This document shows, piece by piece, positions 1 through 5,663 of a stretch of DNA of 6,963 bases. Origin of the DNA: Litorivicinus sp. (GTDB lineage: Bacteria > Pseudomonadota > Gammaproteobacteria > Pseudomonadales > Litorivicinaceae). The stretch spans positions 1 through 6,963 of the forward strand of contig JAGYIK010000060.1 in the NCBI GenBank assembly GCA_018402605.1, in the 5' to 3' direction. The first letter of the stretch is position 1; every line of letters begins with the position of its first letter. The notes under the pieces were generated by a model. The model was not told the DNA's origin. It ran no database searches and saw nothing but the letters and a program-made list of their open reading frames with translations. The position numbers and the translations under genes are program-made.

Positions 1-428
1 CGAGCACCCTCACCCACTTCAATCGGCCCGAGGACTTTGGCACCCGCACCGACAACAACACGATCTTTCAAGGTCGGATGCCGCTTCCCTGGATTCCAGG
101 TCGTGCCACCCAGCGTCACACCATGGTAGAGCGTGCAATCGTCGCCGATCTCTGCAGTTTCGCCAATCACCACCCCCATCCCATGGTCGATAAAAAATCG
201 ACGTCCGATACGGGCACCTGGATGAATCTCGATGCCTGTCAAAAAGCGCGCTGTTTGCGCTAAAAATCGCGCCAACCATTTCAGACCAACATTCCAAAGC
301 GCATGAGATCCACGATGCAACCAGATCGCATGCAGGCCCGGACTCGTGGTCACCACCTCAAACCAATGCCGCGCCGCCGGGTCGCGATCAAAGACCGCTC
401 GCACGTCCTCTCTCATGCCCTTAAACAT
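1..428 (-). CDS. cysE: Serine O-acetyltransferase, C-terminus cut by window edge
   Basis: Makes O-acetylserine from serine and acetyl-CoA, the first committed step of cysteine synthesis in the cytoplasm. The 142 visible codons give a short helical N-terminal part (residues 1-65) and then the left-handed beta-helix with hexapeptide repeats: IEIHPGARIG (66-75), IDHGMGVVIGETAEIG (80-95), YHGVTLGGT (101-109), VVVGAGAKVLG near the edge. H82 in the IDHG motif matches the family's catalytic histidine. The N-terminal domain is short compared with the roughly 270-residue E. coli CysE, as in the compact CysE forms. The ATG overlaps the end of trmJ by 8 bases (ATGTTTAA) and follows AGGGAG, so translation is probably coupled. 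In many gammaproteobacteria trmJ-cysE precedes iscR-iscS, where cysteine feeds iron-sulfur cluster assembly. The isc genes would lie left of the window, which is inference. The C-terminus is not visible. Confidence 0.95.
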   Translation of the reverse strand, partial: MFKGMREDVRAVFDRDPAARHWFEVVTTSPGLHAIWLHRGSHALWNVGLKWLARFLAQTARFLTGIEIHPGARIGRRFFIDHGMGVVIGETAEIGDDCTLYHGVTLGGTTWNPGKRHPTLKDRVVVGAGAKVLGPIEVGEGA

Positions 429-1278
429 TTTTTTCTCCCTGCCCTGGTGACCCATAATTATCCTGAGTTTCCCTTTCATTGGTGGAGGGCAGCATCTTTT
501 CAACACTGCGGAGGATCCCACGCAAGATATTAATTTCCACACGATCCACCCGAGCACGATTGAACAGACGACGTAAGCGGACCATGCCGAGCATCGGATT
601 CTTTGGGTCAAGAAACCCGGTGTGATGCGTTGCGCGCTCAAAATGTCCGATTAAACCGTCCACCTCAGCAGCAGTGGCCGGTGGCTCATCCCAGGATTGG
701 CAACCAAGTCGTTCTAGATCGTACGTAGGAGGCCAAGCGTCTCGATTCTCGATCCCACTGCGGCCTTGATCCGCGAGAAAAGCCAGCCGCAATTCATAGG
801 AAATCACTTGCACTGCAGAGGCCAAATTCAGGCTCGAATAGTCTGGGTTGGCCGGAATCTCGATATGATAATGGCATTGCGCCAACTGCTCGTTGAGTAA
901 CCCGCACTCTTCACGCCCATAGCAAATGGCCACTGGCCCCTTACGTGCTTCTTCAATCAAGACTGGCGCGATCTCGCGCGGTGTCACATGCGGATACGAC
1001 AGCGAACGGGTCCGATTTGATGTACCAACCACAAGCCGACAATCTGCAATCGCAGCACCAAAATCCTCGTACTGACTGGCCGCATTCAGCACATCGAGCG
1101 CACCTGAAGCGCGGGCGGATGCAATGGGCGAGGGAAACTCATCTGGCGTGACCAAACGCAGGCTCGATAACCCCATCGTTTTAAGTGACCGCGCCACGGC
1201 ACCGATATTTCCGGGGTGTGAAGGTGAAGCCAAAATACTGACCAAATGCGCCGGCAGGCTATCGGGACGATCGTTCAA
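421..1278 (-). CDS. trmJ: tRNA (cytidine/uridine-2'-O-)-methyltransferase TrmJ
   Basis: SPOUT-class enzyme that transfers methyl from S-adenosylmethionine to the 2'-OH of nucleotide 32 in the tRNA anticodon loop. All three SPOUT motifs are visible in the 285 residues: HPGNIGAVARSLKTMG (21-36, with N24 and R30), YGREECGLLNEQL (120-132), and IPANPDYSSLNLASAVQV (141-158), which forms the knotted cofactor pocket. The C-terminal helix LRRLFNRA...NILRGILRSVEK (235-261) is typical of TrmJ. A further 24-residue polar tail makes it longer than E. coli TrmJ (246 residues). Motif 2 has EECG where the usual form is ERTG. The start is TTG: it follows AAGGAT at a spacing of 6, and a stop lies in frame at 1297-1299, so no upstream start is possible. 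It is divergent from the suhB relic with only 38 bases between the start codons, the same gene order as in E. coli. Confidence 0.95.
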   Translation of the reverse strand: MNDRPDSLPAHLVSILASPSHPGNIGAVARSLKTMGLSSLRLVTPDEFPSPIASARASGALDVLNAASQYEDFGAAIADCRLVVGTSNRTRSLSYPHVTPREIAPVLIEEARKGPVAICYGREECGLLNEQLAQCHYHIEIPANPDYSSLNLASAVQVISYELRLAFLADQGRSGIENRDAWPPTYDLERLGCQSWDEPPATAAEVDGLIGHFERATHHTGFLDPKNPMLGMVRLRRLFNRARVDRVEINILRGILRSVEKMLPSTNERETQDNYGSPGQGEKNV

Positions 1279-1307
1279 ACTGGTATCCTTTTCGGTTTAT
1301 AGTCGAG

Positions 1308-1313
1308 ATTATA
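1308..1313 (-). promoter_or_regulatory. Candidate -10 element for trmJ-cysE
   Basis: A perfect TATAAT is read on the minus strand, 29 bases upstream of the trmJ TTG. It would start the transcript near 1301, leaving a leader of about 22 bases that contains the AAGGAT ribosome site. No good -35 is present at the right distance (AGTGTA at 17-bp spacing), so the promoter would be weak or need an activator. The element lies almost on top of the suhB start, so initiation for trmJ would interfere with suhB expression. Confidence 0.4.
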
Positions 1314-1316
1314 TCG

Positions 1317-1940
1317 ATGCATCCATCCAATACACTCTTAACGCCATTGTTACATAAGCATGCCGAGCGTCTCTTGCGAGCGCAAATTGAGGCGCAAGCG
1401 AAGGAATTGCGTCCAGAGGACCGCCAGCGCTTCTTATCAAAACAATTTGATGCCTTTGTCGAGGTGATTGGTGAAAAACTCGAGGGCTCCTATAAGGATG
1501 CACCGATCCTCACGCACTGGGATACAGAAACGCTTCGATCCAACGTGAAAAGCTGGGTTGTGTTCCTTGCAGGCGAGGCCAATTACACCCTTGGCATCAC
1601 AGATTTCTCACTTGGCGCGATGTTGGTGGAACTCGGTCGACCCGTTACCTTTACAGCCGTTTCCCCAGCGACCCAGAATGAAATTCATGGCCATCACAAT
1701 GAAGGTGTCTTTCTAAACGGCTACCGTGTTCGGCGAACACTCACAAAAATTGAGTCGCGGCTGTGTGTTGTTCTTGGGCCGAACGCTACAGTGGATCGAC
1801 ATTACGTCGTTTGACTCGTCCGGGGTGGCAACGAACTCGAGGACATGCTCTTGGTACTCGGTGGTCGTGCGCAAACGAGTTTTGGCGAGCCCGGTGACCA
1901 AACACTCAAAACGCTGATCACACATTTTTTAACGCCCTAA
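1317..1940 (+). pseudogene. suhB: Degenerate SuhB (inositol monophosphatase family), interrupted by in-frame TGA
   Basis: The frame starts ATG CAT CCA (MHP, as in E. coli SuhB) and encodes 165 residues to a TGA at 1812-1814. It then stays open for 41 more codons to a TAA at 1938-1940. The match to SuhB is clear by eye: SWVV (79-82), ITDFSLGAMLVELGR (94-108), SPATQNE (116-122) and the NGYR region (134-137). After the TGA, LVRGGNELEDMLLVLGGR resembles the RTGSAALDLAYVAAGR segment of SuhB. The metal-binding residues are gone: the EE of ITEES is LTHWD (65-69) and DPLDGTTNF is FLAGEANY (83-90). The WDxAAG segment is missing. At 207 codons it is shorter than the roughly 267 of SuhB. The ribosome site is weak. 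SuhB in E. coli is also an rRNA antitermination factor independent of catalysis, so a dead but retained protein is possible. The position divergent from trmJ supports orthology with suhB. TGA ends other genes here, so recoding to tryptophan is unlikely. Confidence 0.7.
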
Positions 1941-1946
1941 TCACCC

Positions 1947-1977
1947 CCCATCCTGCCGGATCGCCTGATAGGATGGG
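1947..1977. terminator. Weak hairpin between the convergent suhB relic and glutathione transferase
   Basis: A perfect 8-bp inverted repeat, CCCATCCT and AGGATGGG, encloses a 15-base loop just after the TAA of the suhB relic. Neither side has a T run, so it is not a textbook intrinsic terminator. Its place between two convergent genes is what suggests a role in termination or transcript protection. Confidence 0.3.
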
Positions 1978-2018
1978 CCAGCGCGCTCAACGCGACATCA
2001 ATGCGACACGAAACGCGA

Positions 2019-2711
2019 TCAACGCGGCTTTTGTGCATTACCAAATAGATTTTCCCTTTCTTCGTCGGTTGGCGGGCGACTTGGCCTCAGGCCCTCACCG
2101 ACTGCATAGGCTCTTTGCGTTGCATCCCGCGCACCGATCCGGTGATACCAAGCCTGCACATGGGGGAACTGATCAAAGTCGATTTTTTGCCACTCATACC
2201 GCGCGACCCATGGATAACAGGCCATATCGGCGATTGAATAGGTACCGGTAATAAACTCGCGTGTCGCTAACACGCCATTCAGCACACCGTAGAGCCTCGC
2301 GGTCTCTTTTGTATAACGCTCCTGCGCATAGGGAATTGGCTCGGGCGCGTATTGATTAAAGTGATGGTTCTGCCCTGCCATCGGACCTAAGCCACCCATT
2401 TGCCACATCAACCACTGCATGACCTGATAACGACCACGTAAATCCGTCGGATAAAACTGACCGGTCTTTTCTGCCAGATACAACAAAATCGCTCCGGATT
2501 CAAAGATTGATACCGACGGACCTGCATCTGATGGCGCGTGGTCCACGATCGCTGGCATTCGATTGTTCGGAGCGATCTTTAAAAAATCGGGTTTAAATTG
2601 ATCACCCGCACCGATGTTGATCGGGCGCACTGTGTAGGGAAGCCCGCACTCTTCGAGCATCATGGTAATTTTGTGGCCATTCGGGGTCGGCCAATAAAAT
2701 AGGTCAATCAT
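2019..2711 (-). CDS. yfcG: Glutathione-dependent disulfide-bond oxidoreductase, YfcG type
   Basis: Nu-class glutathione transferase-like protein. The E. coli relatives YfcG and YghU bind glutathione and reduce disulfides rather than conjugating substrates. The 230 residues hold an N-terminal thioredoxin-like domain with the TPNGHK motif (9-14; T9 and N11 contact the glutathione thiols in YfcG), PNNRMPAIVDH (48-58) with the cis-proline P53, and FESGAILLYLAEKTG (70-84; E71 and S72 bind the glutathione glutamyl end). The helical domain carries the subfamily signature WQMGGLGPMAGQNHHFN (103-119) and the YSIADMACYPWV segment (158-169). It is about 15 residues longer than YfcG at the C-terminus, where the tail is polar (TDEERENLFGNAQKPR). 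The ATG at 2711 follows AAAGGAG at good spacing. It is divergent from the ATPase gene, and no partner gene is visible. The call to the YfcG subfamily is strong; the physiological substrate is unknown. Confidence 0.93.
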   Translation of the reverse strand: MIDLFYWPTPNGHKITMMLEECGLPYTVRPINIGAGDQFKPDFLKIAPNNRMPAIVDHAPSDAGPSVSIFESGAILLYLAEKTGQFYPTDLRGRYQVMQWLMWQMGGLGPMAGQNHHFNQYAPEPIPYAQERYTKETARLYGVLNGVLATREFITGTYSIADMACYPWVARYEWQKIDFDQFPHVQAWYHRIGARDATQRAYAVGEGLRPSRPPTDEERENLFGNAQKPR

Positions 2712-2737
2712 TGTATACTCCTTTGCTGAGACAACTG

Positions 2738-2755
2738 TGGCTTGCCCCTAAGCCA
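2738..2755. repeat. Short inverted repeat in a divergent intergenic region
   Basis: TGGCTT and AAGCCA flank a 6-base spacer in the 79-base gap between the divergent glutathione transferase and ATPase genes. The position would suit an operator serving both genes, but the arms are short and I recognise no regulator for it. A TATACT at 2714-2719 could be the -10 for the ATPase gene, with no convincing -35. Confidence 0.25.
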
Positions 2756-2790
2756 AACACAAGAACGATATCAGAAGAGCCCATACACAC

Positions 2791-3660
2791 ATGCTACGTC
2801 ATACTCTGCAACAACTGGCTGAGCGCGCCTTAGCCCTCCTCCCTGAACCTGAGACACCAGTCGACTGGAATACGACTCTGGTTGCGCGGTGGCAACGAGA
2901 CGGTCAACAACACGGTCAGTTGCGCGCAATGACCCCTCGCCTCGATCAACGTTTTGAGGATCTCATTGGGGTAGAACGTCAAACGCGAGAATTTTGTGCA
3001 AACCTCGAACTATTTCTCCGCGGCCTTCCCGCCAATGCCACCTTGCTTTGGGGTGCTCGAGGCACAGGTAAATCGTCCATGGTTCGCGCCGCTCTGCATA
3101 AATACCAAGAGACAGGCCTACGTATTGTGGAAGTGGACAAAACCCATCTCAGCGATTTACCAGCGATCGTCGACCGAATTCGTCGGACCCCTTTTTACTT
3201 CCTAATTTATTGTGACGACCTGACCTTTGAGGATGGAGAGCGTGCTTATGCGGGGCTGAAAACTGTTCTCGATGGCACCTTGGAAGAGTTTGGCAGCAAT
3301 GTATTGGTTGTGTGCACCAGTAATCGACGCCACTTGGTTGCCGAACCGGCTGCTGAAAACTTGGACGCAAAAGTCGTCAATGGCGAGATCCATCAGGGCG
3401 ATGCGATTGAAGAGCGGATTTCGCTATCCGACCGTTTTGGGCTATGGCTCTCATTTTACCAGTATCCACAGGAAACCTACTTGGCAATTGTGAAACATTG
3501 GTATCAGCAACTCGGTCAATCACTCGATTTACCCCCCTTTGACGACGCGATGGCAGTCGCGGCCAACCGATTCGCGATCGCCCGAGGCGGGCGCGGTGGG
3601 CGCGTCGCACGGCAGTTTGTGATCGACTGGATGGCAACACACCTGCAATCACAGCGCTGA
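2791..3660 (+). CDS. DUF815-family AAA+ ATPase
   Basis: Predicted P-loop ATPase of the DUF815 (COG2607) family, whose cellular role is not established. The 289 residues match the family length. An N-terminal region of about 80 residues precedes the core. Walker A is GARGTGKSS (88-96, K94). Walker B is FLIYCDDL (137-144, D142 and D143). A sensor-1-like segment VVCTSNRRHL lies at 173-182, a box-VII-like segment ISLSDRFGLWL (210-220) has candidate arginine finger R215, and a C-terminal lid region GGRGGRVARQF (267-277) supplies sensor-2-type arginines. There is no signal peptide or membrane segment, so it is probably cytoplasmic. The ATG at 2791 has only a weak purine stretch (AGAAGAG) about 12 bases upstream. 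An alternative start inside the protein would remove part of the family's N-terminal region, so I keep this one. It is alone on its strand and ends just before the Fur-box region. No terminator is visible after it. Confidence 0.92.
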   Translation: MLRHTLQQLAERALALLPEPETPVDWNTTLVARWQRDGQQHGQLRAMTPRLDQRFEDLIGVERQTREFCANLELFLRGLPANATLLWGARGTGKSSMVRAALHKYQETGLRIVEVDKTHLSDLPAIVDRIRRTPFYFLIYCDDLTFEDGERAYAGLKTVLDGTLEEFGSNVLVVCTSNRRHLVAEPAAENLDAKVVNGEIHQGDAIEERISLSDRFGLWLSFYQYPQETYLAIVKHWYQQLGQSLDLPPFDDAMAVAANRFAIARGGRGGRVARQFVIDWMATHLQSQR

Positions 3661-3671
3661 TCCACACACCC

Positions 3672-3700
3672 TTGACCACAGATCTAATCTATATGAGAAT
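3672..3700 (+). promoter_or_regulatory. Predicted sigma-70 promoter of the small-gene unit
   Basis: TTGACC (3672-3677, five of six to consensus) is followed after 17 bases by GAGAAT (3695-3700, four of six to TATAAT). Transcription would start near 3707 and give a leader of about 22 bases to the ATG at 3729. The -10 lies inside the Fur-type palindrome, the usual arrangement for repression by an iron-loaded Fur protein. Confidence 0.5.
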
Positions 3701-3714
3701 CATTCGCATATAGA
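3688..3714. promoter_or_regulatory. Fur box (ferric uptake regulator operator)
   Basis: A 27-base palindrome is centred on C3701 with 13-base arms and one mismatch (A3696 opposite G3706). Its core TGAGAATCATTCGCA (3694-3708) matches 11 of the 14 fixed positions of the 7-1-7 Fur consensus TGATAATNATTATCA. It overlaps the predicted -10 and start of the following unit, so Fur with ferrous iron would block that promoter. The symmetry and the central GAATCATTC are what make me confident. Binding itself is inferred. Confidence 0.75.
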
Positions 3715-3728
3715 GGGTGGGGTTTCTC

Positions 3729-3905
3729 ATGATGGTGCAAATTTGTATGCCAACCGACCGGCTGATGCTGTTATTGCTGTCGGGCGCGTTAAAACTTGAA
3801 CACATTCGTGCACTCGACATGCAAAGTCAAAATGCACTCCGTGCCGCTTTGATTCAATCATTGCACTACCCGCCAACGGCAGGAGGTCAGCGTGAGTGCA
3901 GCTAA
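3729..3905 (+). CDS. Unrecognised 58-residue small protein downstream of the Fur box
   Basis: I do not recognise this gene. Translated from the ATG at 3729 it gives 58 residues: a hydrophobic, leucine-rich segment LMLLLLSGALKLEHI (12-26), a second helix-like part ALRAALIQSLHYPP (36-49), and a polar end. There are two cysteines, C6 and C57. The hydrophobic stretch is too short for a confident membrane segment, and the pattern fits a small helical cytoplasmic protein. GAGGGTGGGG upstream can serve as the ribosome site. A second ATG follows directly at 3732, and a GTG at 3717 is also in frame. It is the first gene after the Fur-type promoter, so it should be made when iron is scarce. Its last 14 bases overlap the next small gene, whose strong ribosome site lies inside it, which argues that both are translated from one message. 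Confidence 0.55.
   Translation: MMVQICMPTDRLMLLLLSGALKLEHIRALDMQSQNALRAALIQSLHYPPTAGGQRECS
3881..3886 (+). promoter_or_regulatory. Consensus ribosome binding site of the second small gene
   Basis: AGGAGG sits 5 bases before the GTG at 3892, inside the end of the preceding small gene. It is among the strongest ribosome sites in the window, and it decides the GTG start and supports the reality of a gene too short to stand out by length. Confidence 0.6.
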
Positions 3906-4071
3906 ATTCAATCAGATCGCATGGCAGTTTAACCAGGCTCCGAATGCGAAAACCGCGTGGAATTTTCTATCTGCCATCCACCAGCGACTGCGCGATCCCA
4001 ACCTCGAGTGCTGTCAACGGATGCGTTTAAAGGCCCTCGCCCATGGCCTGTTGCGCTGCTTTGGACCCTAG
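3892..4071 (+). CDS. Unrecognised 59-residue small protein, possibly truncated by TAG
   Basis: I do not recognise this product. It starts at GTG behind a consensus AGGAGG and runs 59 residues to TAG at 4069-4071. The text looks like real helical protein: aromatic and amide residues at the N-terminus (FNQIAWQFNQ, 6-15), then TAWNFLSAIHQRLRDPNLE (21-39), the pair C40-C41, a basic helix RMRLKALAHGLLRC (43-56), and FGP. The three cysteines (C40, C41, C56) could bind metal or form disulfides, which is speculation. Beyond the TAG the same frame stays open for 47 codons (NRDLHQLQGKRPIHSSTIFR and onward) to a TGA at 4213, so the gene may have been longer. That longer form would overlap the following CxxC-protein gene by 40 bases. 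It shares the Fur-type promoter with the preceding gene. Confidence 0.5.
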   Translation: MSAAKFNQIAWQFNQAPNAKTAWNFLSAIHQRLRDPNLECCQRMRLKALAHGLLRCFGP

Positions 4072-4175
4072 GCTCCGAATCGTGATCTGCATCAATTACA
4101 GGGCAAACGACCGATTCACAGCAGCACCATCTTCCGTATCCTCAGCGCTCACGTACGCCACCAAAAGGATTCCCT

Positions 4176-4520
4176 ATGCGCACCACTGATCACATCGGAC
4201 TCATGCAAGACGTGAACGATGCACTTGGACCATTTCGAAAATCGAACAAAGACCTGATGCAGGGCTTTGGCAGCATGGCAAAGGCAGCTATGGCAGATGG
4301 CACTGTCAGTGCCAAACACAAGGAATTGATCGCGCTCGCACTGGGCATCAGTCAGCACTGCTCTGCTTGTATTGGGTTTCACGTCAAAGCACTCATTCAA
4401 CTCGGCATCACACGCGAAGAGTTGGAAGAAACTCTGGCCGTCTGCGTTTACATGGGCGGAGGGCCTTCACTGATGTATTCGGCAGAAGCCTTGATGACCT
4501 TTGATGAACTGAGCCAATGA
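4176..4520 (+). CDS. AhpD-like carboxymuconolactone decarboxylase family protein
   Basis: Small all-helical protein of the CMD/AhpD superfamily. The 114 residues carry the AhpD-type active site: E50 in KHKELIAL, then HCSACIGFHVKAL (61-73) with C62, C65 and H69. This E...CxxCxxxH pattern supports thiol redox chemistry such as peroxide reduction, rather than decarboxylation of muconolactone, where the cysteines are usually absent. The C-terminal part (EELEETLAVCVYMGGGPSLM, 81-100) is typical of the family, which assembles as oligomers. The ATG follows AAAGGAT at a spacing of about 7. It lies 104 bases after the second small gene with no visible terminator or strong promoter between, so it may belong to the Fur-controlled unit. 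Two hairpins end the transcript downstream. The physiological electron donor and substrate are unknown. Confidence 0.9.
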   Translation: MRTTDHIGLMQDVNDALGPFRKSNKDLMQGFGSMAKAAMADGTVSAKHKELIALALGISQHCSACIGFHVKALIQLGITREELEETLAVCVYMGGGPSLMYSAEALMTFDELSQ

Positions 4521-4590
4521 CGCAGAGCGCCATGCTTGATGCAGGTCAACGACAGATCTCCCGAAAACGCAGACACTACAACCTATGCCC

Positions 4591-4613
4591 TAGATGATCG
4601 CCATGATCATCTA
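4591..4613. repeat. First of two tandem hairpins downstream of the AhpD-like gene
   Basis: TAGATGATC and GATCATCTA form a perfect 9-bp stem around the 5-base loop GCCAT. Only CTTTA separates it from the second, stronger hairpin. With no T run of its own it probably protects or assists the terminator that follows. Confidence 0.55.
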
Positions 4614-4618
4614 CTTTA

Positions 4619-4648
4619 AGGGGGATCAATTGATCCCCCTCATTTTTT
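4619..4648. terminator. Intrinsic terminator between convergent genes
   Basis: A perfect 22-base palindrome, with arms AGGGGGATC and GATCCCCCT around AATT, is followed by CA and six T residues on the plus strand. It ends the AhpD-like gene's transcript. On the minus strand only TTAAAG follows, so it would act more weakly for the convergent DUF465 gene. Confidence 0.9.
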
Positions 4649-4697
4649 ACCAAAACGCCGAATTCTGCGTGAATCTTCGGTGCTAACAAACCCAAGA

Positions 4698-4940
4698 CTA
4701 GGCATTGGTCAGCATTTGATACAGGCTATCTTTGAGGTGCACGCGATGTTTCTTCAGATTCTCTTCGGCAGCTGTCGTTGACGGTGTCACTTCTGCTTCC
4801 ATATTTTCAATCTGTTTTGATAGATCGGTGTACTCATCATGCAGCCGTCGGAAATGCGCATCTTCTATTTTCAATCGATGGATCTCAGCTTTGAGCTCAG
4901 GGAATTCGAGGGATAGGCAATGATGGTCGTTTGTTTGCAT
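4698..4940 (-). CDS. DUF465/YdcH-family small coiled-coil protein
   Basis: Small cytoplasmic protein of the YdcH family, of unknown function. The 80 residues show the family pattern: HHCLSLEFPELKAEIHRLK (6-24), DAHFRRLHDEYTDLSKQIEN (27-46), a short variable spacer with PSTTAAEE (53-60), and a C-terminal helix HRVHLKDSLYQML (65-77) ending in TNA. Heptad-like leucine and charged residues predict a helical hairpin or coiled coil. I chose the ATG at 4940 because AAGGAG lies 6 bases before it; an ATG 10 codons upstream at 4970 lacks a ribosome site and would add residues outside the family domain. It runs in the same direction as the YaiI-like gene, 189 bases downstream of it, and is convergent with the AhpD-like gene across the terminator. 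A separate promoter is likely, but I found no convincing one. Confidence 0.9.
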   Translation of the reverse strand: MQTNDHHCLSLEFPELKAEIHRLKIEDAHFRRLHDEYTDLSKQIENMEAEVTPSTTAAEENLKKHRVHLKDSLYQMLTNA

Positions 4941-5114
4941 GAGTCGCTCCTTGTCGTAGTCCAACACCATCGCACTTTTTCACACAGAAGTCGTTGAGAT
5001 GTATCAAGCAAAATCCTGCGCCGACCTCCAAGAATTCAATCAAAGGAAACGTCTAGAATCAGGAGGTATGCATTGTCTACGACTCTACAGTCACTCGGTC
5101 GAACTTAGACTTCA

Positions 5115-5141
5115 CAAAACATAAGTCAGTCAGTTGTTTTG
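5115..5141. repeat. AT-rich inverted repeat at the 3' end of the YaiI-like gene
   Basis: CAAAACA and TGTTTTG form a 7-bp stem with a 13-base loop that overlaps the stop codon of the YaiI-like gene. No T run follows on the minus strand. It could stabilise the message end or be chance. Confidence 0.25.
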
Positions 5142-5603
5142 ATGTGATCTTGTGAGTTGCTGCGTCAAAGCACGATCGAAGGTCTTCGCGAATGCTTGGG
5201 TGTGCTTTGCACCAAAAGGCTCTGCGCCGCCACCCTGAAACCCCATGGCCCGCATTTCTTCGGCACGGTTTCGTCGAACTAAGTGGCCATGCATGTTATC
5301 AGGAGTGTAGAGCGTTCCCCTTGGGTTAATCGCGACCGCGCCACGCTGCACAATTTCAGAAGCCAACGGAATGTCTTGAGTGATGACGATGTCACCGGTG
5401 GTCACGAGCTGCAAAATCTCCATATCCGCCACGTCAAAGCCCTTCGCAACGAGCTTAACCGAAACGTAAGGGGACGGTGGCAAGGCGATCCAGTGGTTTG
5501 CCAGAAATACGGTTTCAACCTGACGACGATCAGCAGCTTTCGAAACGATATTTTTGACAGGGACCGGGCAGGCATCAGCGTCAACCCAAACACGTATATT
5601 CAT
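5130..5603 (-). CDS. yaiI: YaiI/UPF0178 (DUF188) family protein
   Basis: Conserved protein of the UPF0178 family, related in fold to PIN-type nucleases. Its biological substrate is not established. The 157 residues match E. coli YaiI along their length: VWVDADACPVPVK at the N-terminus (5-17; D8 and D10 are candidate metal ligands), GFDVADMEI (55-63), TTGDIVITQDIPLASE (68-83; D71, D77), and AINPRGTLYTP (91-101). A GGGAEPF segment (124-130) corresponds to the QTGGP region of YaiI. These acidic clusters suit a metal-dependent active site, which is inference. The ATG at 5603 places WVDADACP where the family has it; the ribosome site AAAAAAGG is close to the ATG. It is cytoplasmic, with no signal peptide. 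A 20-base perfect palindrome lies 61 bases upstream of the start and may regulate it. Confidence 0.95.
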   Translation of the reverse strand: MNIRVWVDADACPVPVKNIVSKAADRRQVETVFLANHWIALPPSPYVSVKLVAKGFDVADMEILQLVTTGDIVITQDIPLASEIVQRGAVAINPRGTLYTPDNMHGHLVRRNRAEEMRAMGFQGGGAEPFGAKHTQAFAKTFDRALTQQLTRSHQNN

Positions 5604-5663
5604 GACCTTTTTTACCCGAAATAACTTCCCACGACAGGCTATCTGGAAAAGCGATCGAAAGAC

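Noticed and set aside
1812..1814. TGA in the suhB relic as selenocysteine or tryptophan
   Set aside because: TGA serves as the ordinary stop of the ATPase, YfcG-like, YaiI-like, AhpD-like and cotransporter genes, and no convincing selenocysteine hairpin follows.
1726..1917. 63-codon plus-strand frame overlapping the suhB relic
   Set aside because: Its text has no family resemblance, while the original suhB frame continues after the TGA with SuhB-like residues, so a frameshift into this frame is not needed.
1987..2008. Two 11-base near-identical units in tandem (TCAACGCGACA, TCAATGCGACA)
   Set aside because: Only two short units with a mismatch, in a convergent gap; too little to call a functional repeat or CRISPR-like array.
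3377..3679. 100-codon minus-strand frame opposite the DUF815 ATPase
   Set aside because: Antisense to a clear AAA+ gene, with low-complexity arginine-rich text.
3707..4070. RyhB/PrrF-like small RNA under the Fur box
   Set aside because: No intrinsic terminator follows within the range of such RNAs, and two frames with ribosome sites fill the region; coding is the simpler reading.
5283..5624. 113-codon plus-strand frame opposite the YaiI-like gene
   Set aside because: It is fully antisense to a well-conserved gene and shows no family motif; it is a shadow.
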